NCBI GenBank assembly: GCA_025934375.1 | Contig: JAICYD010000002.1 | Coordinates: 91,535-155,534 of the forward strand | DNA: 64,000 bases | DNA from: Streptosporangiaceae bacterium | Lineage (GTDB): Bacteria > Actinomycetota > Actinomycetes > Streptosporangiales > Streptosporangiaceae | Direction of reading: 5' to 3' | Shown here: positions 60,884 through 64,000 of the stretch, one piece after another | Numbering within the stretch: the stretch's first letter is position 1 | Layout: every line of letters starts with the position of its first letter | Notes under the pieces: generated by a model | Told to the model about the DNA's origin: nothing | The model's database searches: none | What the model saw: the letters and a program-made list of their open reading frames with translations, nothing else | Program-made: the position numbers and the translations under genes

Positions 60884-62607
60884 ATCCGGGTGCCGTGACC
60901 GGGCGCGCTGTCCACGCTGGCCTCGCCGTCGATCGCGCGCACCCGGTCGATGATCCCGCTGATGCCAGTCCCGCCGTCGGCGCGGGCCCCGCCCTGCCCG
61001 TCATCGGTGACCGCGATGCTCAGCCAGCCGCCCGCGGCCTTGCCGGTGATCGTGATCCGGCGTGCCCGCGCGTGCTTGACGGCGTTGCTGACCGCCTCGG
61101 CGATCACGTAGTAGGCGGTCAGCTCCGCTCCCTCGCTGAATCGGCCCGCTGGCAGCCTGACGTCGATGGGGAAGGGGTACTGCTCGGCCATGCTCCGGAT
61201 CGCCTGCTCCAGGCCGACCTGGTGCAGCACCCCCGGGTGAATCCCGTGCGCGAGGTCGCGGAGCCCCTCGATGACCTGGGCCAGTTCGGCGCCCGCGCGG
61301 CTGAGGATGGCGCGCACCGGCTCTTCGGTGGTGTCGGACTCGGCCGCCCCGAGCATGATCGAGATCGCCACCAGCCGCTGCTGGGTGCCGTCGTGCAAGT
61401 CGCGCTCGAGCCGCCGGCGCTCGGTCGTCTCGGCCTGGATAATCCGCAGGCGAGACTGGTGCACTTCCCGCAGCTGATCGGTGAGCGCCGCCTCCAGCTG
61501 GGCGTTCTCCAGCGCGAACGCGGTCGCCGCCACCGCCGCCCGGACCAGGTCGTCATCCATCGACAGCGAGGGATCGGCCACGATGACGGCGAGCTGGTCC
61601 CCGGAGGTCGTGGTGACCGGCAGGCCCGCGCCGGGCGGCCCGCCCGTCCACGGCGATTCGACAACTTCCAGGTCCGGGTCCTCCAGGATGTCACGCAGCG
61701 CGCTGGTGATGGACGATGCCCGCGCGGGGCCGCGCAAGTGCAAGATGAGGTCCGCCACCCGGGTCCGCGCGAACCGGCGCTGCAGGACCGAGACGACGAA
61801 GGCGGCCGGCACGCCGATCTGCAGGTACGCCTCCACCGTGAAGATGATGTTCATGACGTGCGGCCCCGCCGACAGGGCCGTCGCGACAAGTTCCACGGCG
61901 GTGGCCGCGCAGGTGACGGACGCCGCGGTGGCGACCGGCTTGGCCAGCCTGCGGGAGATTCCGCGCGACCGGCGCCACCGGGCCAGCCACAGCAGCATGT
62001 AGGCCACCGCGAAGCCCACCCCGACTAGGTCAAAGGTCAGCGAGAAGGCCTGGAACGCGGTGTGGTTCGGCATCAGGGATGGCCACCACGCGCCGGCCGA
62101 GAAGCCCCACCACTGCGGCCGGGACGCCACGATGGCGGCGATGTCGGCCGCGAGGAGGACGCCGAGCACCGCCCCGAAGAACAGCCTGCCCGCCCGCTTC
62201 TCGTTCGGTGAGTGCGGGTAGCTGTACATGGCCCAGGCCGCGAGCATGATCCCCGTCACGCTCGCCGGCACCGAGATCAGCGGCAGCGGGCCTACCTGCC
62301 AGTTATTCAGCCAGCCGGCCGTCAGCAGCGCGCTGGCGCCGATCAGCGTGCCCGCCGATCCCTGCTGCGACCGCTCGTCGAGCAGCAAGATGCCCGCCGA
62401 CAGCAGCGCCATCGACAAGATCACGCTGGCCAGCGCGAGCAGCGGCCGGTCGCGCCATATCGGCCAGAACGCCAAGATGATGAGCGCCGCCGCGGGCGGG
62501 CAGATGGCGCCGTACAGCACTTGGAGCCTGGGCCACGCGCGCACGACGCTCACCGTCGGCCGCCGTGCGGCCGACCCGGCCATGACGGCGGTGAATGCGG
62601 TACCCAT
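60859..62607 (-). CDS. Membrane sensor histidine kinase (NarL-partner type)
   Basis: 582 residues. The first ~270 contain about eight hydrophobic segments with short loops, so sensing may be within or at the membrane. A GAF-like linker region follows, then the HisKA_3 motif RRLERDLHDGTQQRL with His405, and an HATPase_c domain with AVSNAVKHARARRI (N box) and TDDGQGGARADGGTGISGI (G boxes). Paired with the overlapping response regulator. GACACT lies 7 bases before the ATG. Signal unknown. Confidence 0.92.
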   Translation of the reverse strand: MGTAFTAVMAGSAARRPTVSVVRAWPRLQVLYGAICPPAAALIILAFWPIWRDRPLLALASVILSMALLSAGILLLDERSQQGSAGTLIGASALLTAGWLNNWQVGPLPLISVPASVTGIMLAAWAMYSYPHSPNEKRAGRLFFGAVLGVLLAADIAAIVASRPQWWGFSAGAWWPSLMPNHTAFQAFSLTFDLVGVGFAVAYMLLWLARWRRSRGISRRLAKPVATAASVTCAATAVELVATALSAGPHVMNIIFTVEAYLQIGVPAAFVVSVLQRRFARTRVADLILHLRGPARASSITSALRDILEDPDLEVVESPWTGGPPGAGLPVTTTSGDQLAVIVADPSLSMDDDLVRAAVAATAFALENAQLEAALTDQLREVHQSRLRIIQAETTERRRLERDLHDGTQQRLVAISIMLGAAESDTTEEPVRAILSRAGAELAQVIEGLRDLAHGIHPGVLHQVGLEQAIRSMAEQYPFPIDVRLPAGRFSEGAELTAYYVIAEAVSNAVKHARARRITITGKAAGGWLSIAVTDDGQGGARADGGTGISGIIDRVRAIDGEASVDSAPGHGTRIWARIPCA

Positions 62608-62722
62608 CCTGGTCAGTGTCCCGGCTCTGGCGGGAGTCGTCTAGCGGGAAAACCCGCAGATACGCGGGGGATCGCCCCGATGCGGGGGAGGCGGACGAGC
62701 CGAGATGATCGAGCAGGAGGGG

Positions 62723-62757
62723 AGTGCCCGAGCCGGGCGGGGGGCGGCTCGGGCACT
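62723..62757 (-). terminator. Hairpin terminator after the SDR gene
   Basis: AGTGCCCGAGCC (62723-62734) and GGCTCGGGCACT (62746-62757) form a perfect 12-bp stem downstream of the minus-strand SDR stop. Confidence 0.7.
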
Positions 62758-62775
62758 AGGGGGACCGCGAGGCGC

Positions 62776-63612
62776 TTAGCGCGGGGTCGGCGGGCCCGCC
62801 TCGGCCTGGACGCGGAAGGCGTCGGCGATCAGATGGTGCCGTCGCGCCACGCGGTCGTACCAGTCCGGGTGGGTGAGCGCGTACAGGTACCCGTGCTGGA
62901 TCGCGCGGACGACGACCGCGCCGGCGTCGTCCGGGCCGATCCAGCGGTAGGCGGGGTTGTCGTCAAGCTCAATGTCGATGTCCTGGAACCCGACGTCGGT
63001 CAGGTGGGCCGGGCGGTTGCGGGAGGACCGGCCGATGTTCGTGCGGACGGTGCCGGGGCACAACACGGAGACGCCGACCTTGGAGTTCTCGGCCGCTAGC
63101 TCCTGGGCCAGCACCTCGGTCAGCCCGACCACGCCGAACTTGCAGGTCGCGTACGCGCCGAGGTTGGGCGGCGCGTCCAGGCCGGCCATGGAGGCGGTGT
63201 TGACGATGTGGCCGCCGTCCGGGTTGGACTTCAGGATCGGCAAGAACGTGTGGATGCCGTGGATGACGCCCCAGAGGTTGACGCCGAGCATCCACTTCCA
63301 GTCATCCAGCGTCAGCTCCGCCACCGGCGCCATCGGGCCGATCCCGGCGTTGTTGCAGACGATGTCGACCGCGCCGAACGCGTTCAGCGCCTCCTTGGCC
63401 AGCGCCTCGACGCTCGCGGCGTCGCTGACGTCGGTCAAGACGGGCGTCGCGCCCAGTTCGGCGGCCGCCTCGTGCAGCGCGCGCTCCTCGATATCGGCGA
63501 TGATCACGTGCGACCCCTCGGCCTTGAGCTGCCGGGCGATCCCCTTCCCGATCCCCGACGCCCCTCCGGTGACGATGGCGACCTTCCCGTTGAGGTCCGC
63601 CAGGGCGCTCAC
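62776..63612 (-). CDS. Short-chain dehydrogenase/reductase
   Basis: NAD(P)-dependent oxidoreductase of 278 residues. Cofactor motif TGGASGIGKGIA, structural NNAG in VCNNAGIGPMAP, catalytic Ser in NTASMAG and YxxxK in GAYATCKFGVVGL. Asp in IADIEERAL after strand 2 suggests NAD preference. The GTG at 63612 follows AGGAG; an upstream start at 63678 lacks a ribosome-binding site. Substrate unknown. Confidence 0.9.
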   Translation of the reverse strand: MSALADLNGKVAIVTGGASGIGKGIARQLKAEGSHVIIADIEERALHEAAAELGATPVLTDVSDAASVEALAKEALNAFGAVDIVCNNAGIGPMAPVAELTLDDWKWMLGVNLWGVIHGIHTFLPILKSNPDGGHIVNTASMAGLDAPPNLGAYATCKFGVVGLTEVLAQELAAENSKVGVSVLCPGTVRTNIGRSSRNRPAHLTDVGFQDIDIELDDNPAYRWIGPDDAGAVVVRAIQHGYLYALTHPDWYDRVARRHHLIADAFRVQAEAGPPTPR

Positions 63613-63880
63613 CGGGTCACTCCTGCATCCGCTCCCTCTGCCATGGCCGTACTCCTTCGCGTCCCTCGCGGCTGGCAATGCTTACGTCGGGTTCTGAGCC
63701 CCTTCTAAGCGAGCCTCGCGCAGCCACGACCACCAGGCAATATGTCAGGAACACGAACGATCCGCCGTGCGACTTGGCGTCCCCGCCATCCGGCCCCAAT
63801 CCTCCCGCTCACCCCCCGCACCTCACCAACCCCTCACTCACCCGCCACCCACAACCCGTATCCACCCCGCCATCCTCCAT
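63613..63880. other. Non-coding stretch upstream of the SDR gene
   Basis: No gene supported. GC-rich with C-rich plus strand. The SDR promoter should be here but no clear -10/-35 pair was found. Confidence 0.4.
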
Positions 63881-64000
63881 CCGCCTCCTGCCGCCCGCGC
63901 GCCAGTGGCCCCCCGCCCCGCCGTCCGCCTCCCGCCTCCTGCCGCCCGCGCCAGTGGCCGCCCGCCCCGCCGTCCGCCTCCCGCCTCCTGCCGCCCGCGC
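63881..64000. repeat. ~49-bp C-rich tandem repeat running off the window
   Basis: Units contain CCGCCTCCTGCCGCCCGCGC followed by CAGTGGCC; CCAGTGGCC recurs at 63902 and 63951 (49-base period). A third copy begins before the right edge, so the array continues outside. Confidence 0.85.

Overview
The window is a stretch of chromosomal backbone from a high-GC actinomycete. GC-rich codon use, many GTG/TTG starts, an F420-biosynthesis gene (cofC), long acidic tails on ribosomal proteins S16 and S2, a DUF2469 protein and the order rpmB-recG-rsmD-coaD-yceD-rpmF-rnc-mutM-smc-ftsY-glnB-glnD-ffh-rpsP-khpA-rimM-trmD-rplS-lepB-rnhB-yraN-comM-dprA-rpsB-tsf-frr-cdsA-rlmN all point to Actinomycetia. The order resembles the Streptomyces/Streptosporangiales core. 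I cannot name the genus from sequence alone. No rRNA, tRNA, CRISPR array, prophage or insertion sequence was seen.

Region by region. 1-6.2 kb: a minus-strand cluster (trans-sulfuration PLP enzyme, cut by the left edge; gpsA; plsC), then cofC, a stand-alone Lrp/AsnC ligand-binding domain, thiL, rpmB, and a methyltransferase frame that runs right across rpmB. 6.3-12.7 kb: plus-strand DNA repair, ribosome and cofactor genes (recG to mutM). 12.7-14.5 kb: one small coiled-coil gene in an otherwise non-coding 1.7 kb with an inverted repeat, three CRP-like palindromes and two minisatellites. 14.5-24.1 kb: smc, ftsY, glnB, glnD, ffh. 24.2-31.4 kb: minus-strand ATP-dependent DNA ligase, a plus-strand DUF2076 protein, and a complete five-gene branched-chain amino-acid type ABC transporter on the minus strand. 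32.1-38.8 kb: rpsP-khpA-rimM-trmD-rplS, two signal peptidases I, rnhB and DUF2469. 38.9-42.1 kb: a beta-phosphoglucomutase-like HAD protein with a GH65 disaccharide phosphorylase. 42.2-46.6 kb: yraN-comM-dprA-xerC (DNA uptake and recombination). 46.9-50.8 kb: rpsB-tsf-frr-cdsA, with no pyrH between tsf and frr. 50.8-64 kb: a more variable set (SUFU-domain protein, rlmN, acyltransferase, L,D-transpeptidase, M50-like protease, PfkB kinase, a MerR-PP2C fusion, a metallophosphoesterase, a NarL-type two-component system and an SDR oxidoreductase).

Most of the sequence is ordinary backbone, but several things stand out. (1) A MerR DNA-binding domain is fused to a PstP-like Ser/Thr phosphatase, with an internal ribosome-binding site and ATG that could release the phosphatase alone. 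(2) Minisatellites with a period divisible by three (15 or 18 bp) recur inside unrelated genes (rpsB, dprA, the PfkB kinase, the L,D-transpeptidase) and between genes. (3) A dispersed ~70-bp intergenic element with a G-run/C-run hairpin lies upstream of both mutM and rnhB, and related hairpins occur inside mutM and at the 3' end of livG. (4) pyrH and amtB are missing from positions where relatives usually carry them. (5) Many genes show a TANNNT -10 hexamer 6-7 bases before the start codon and no Shine-Dalgarno sequence, which suggests leaderless mRNAs; this pattern also helped decide several starts.
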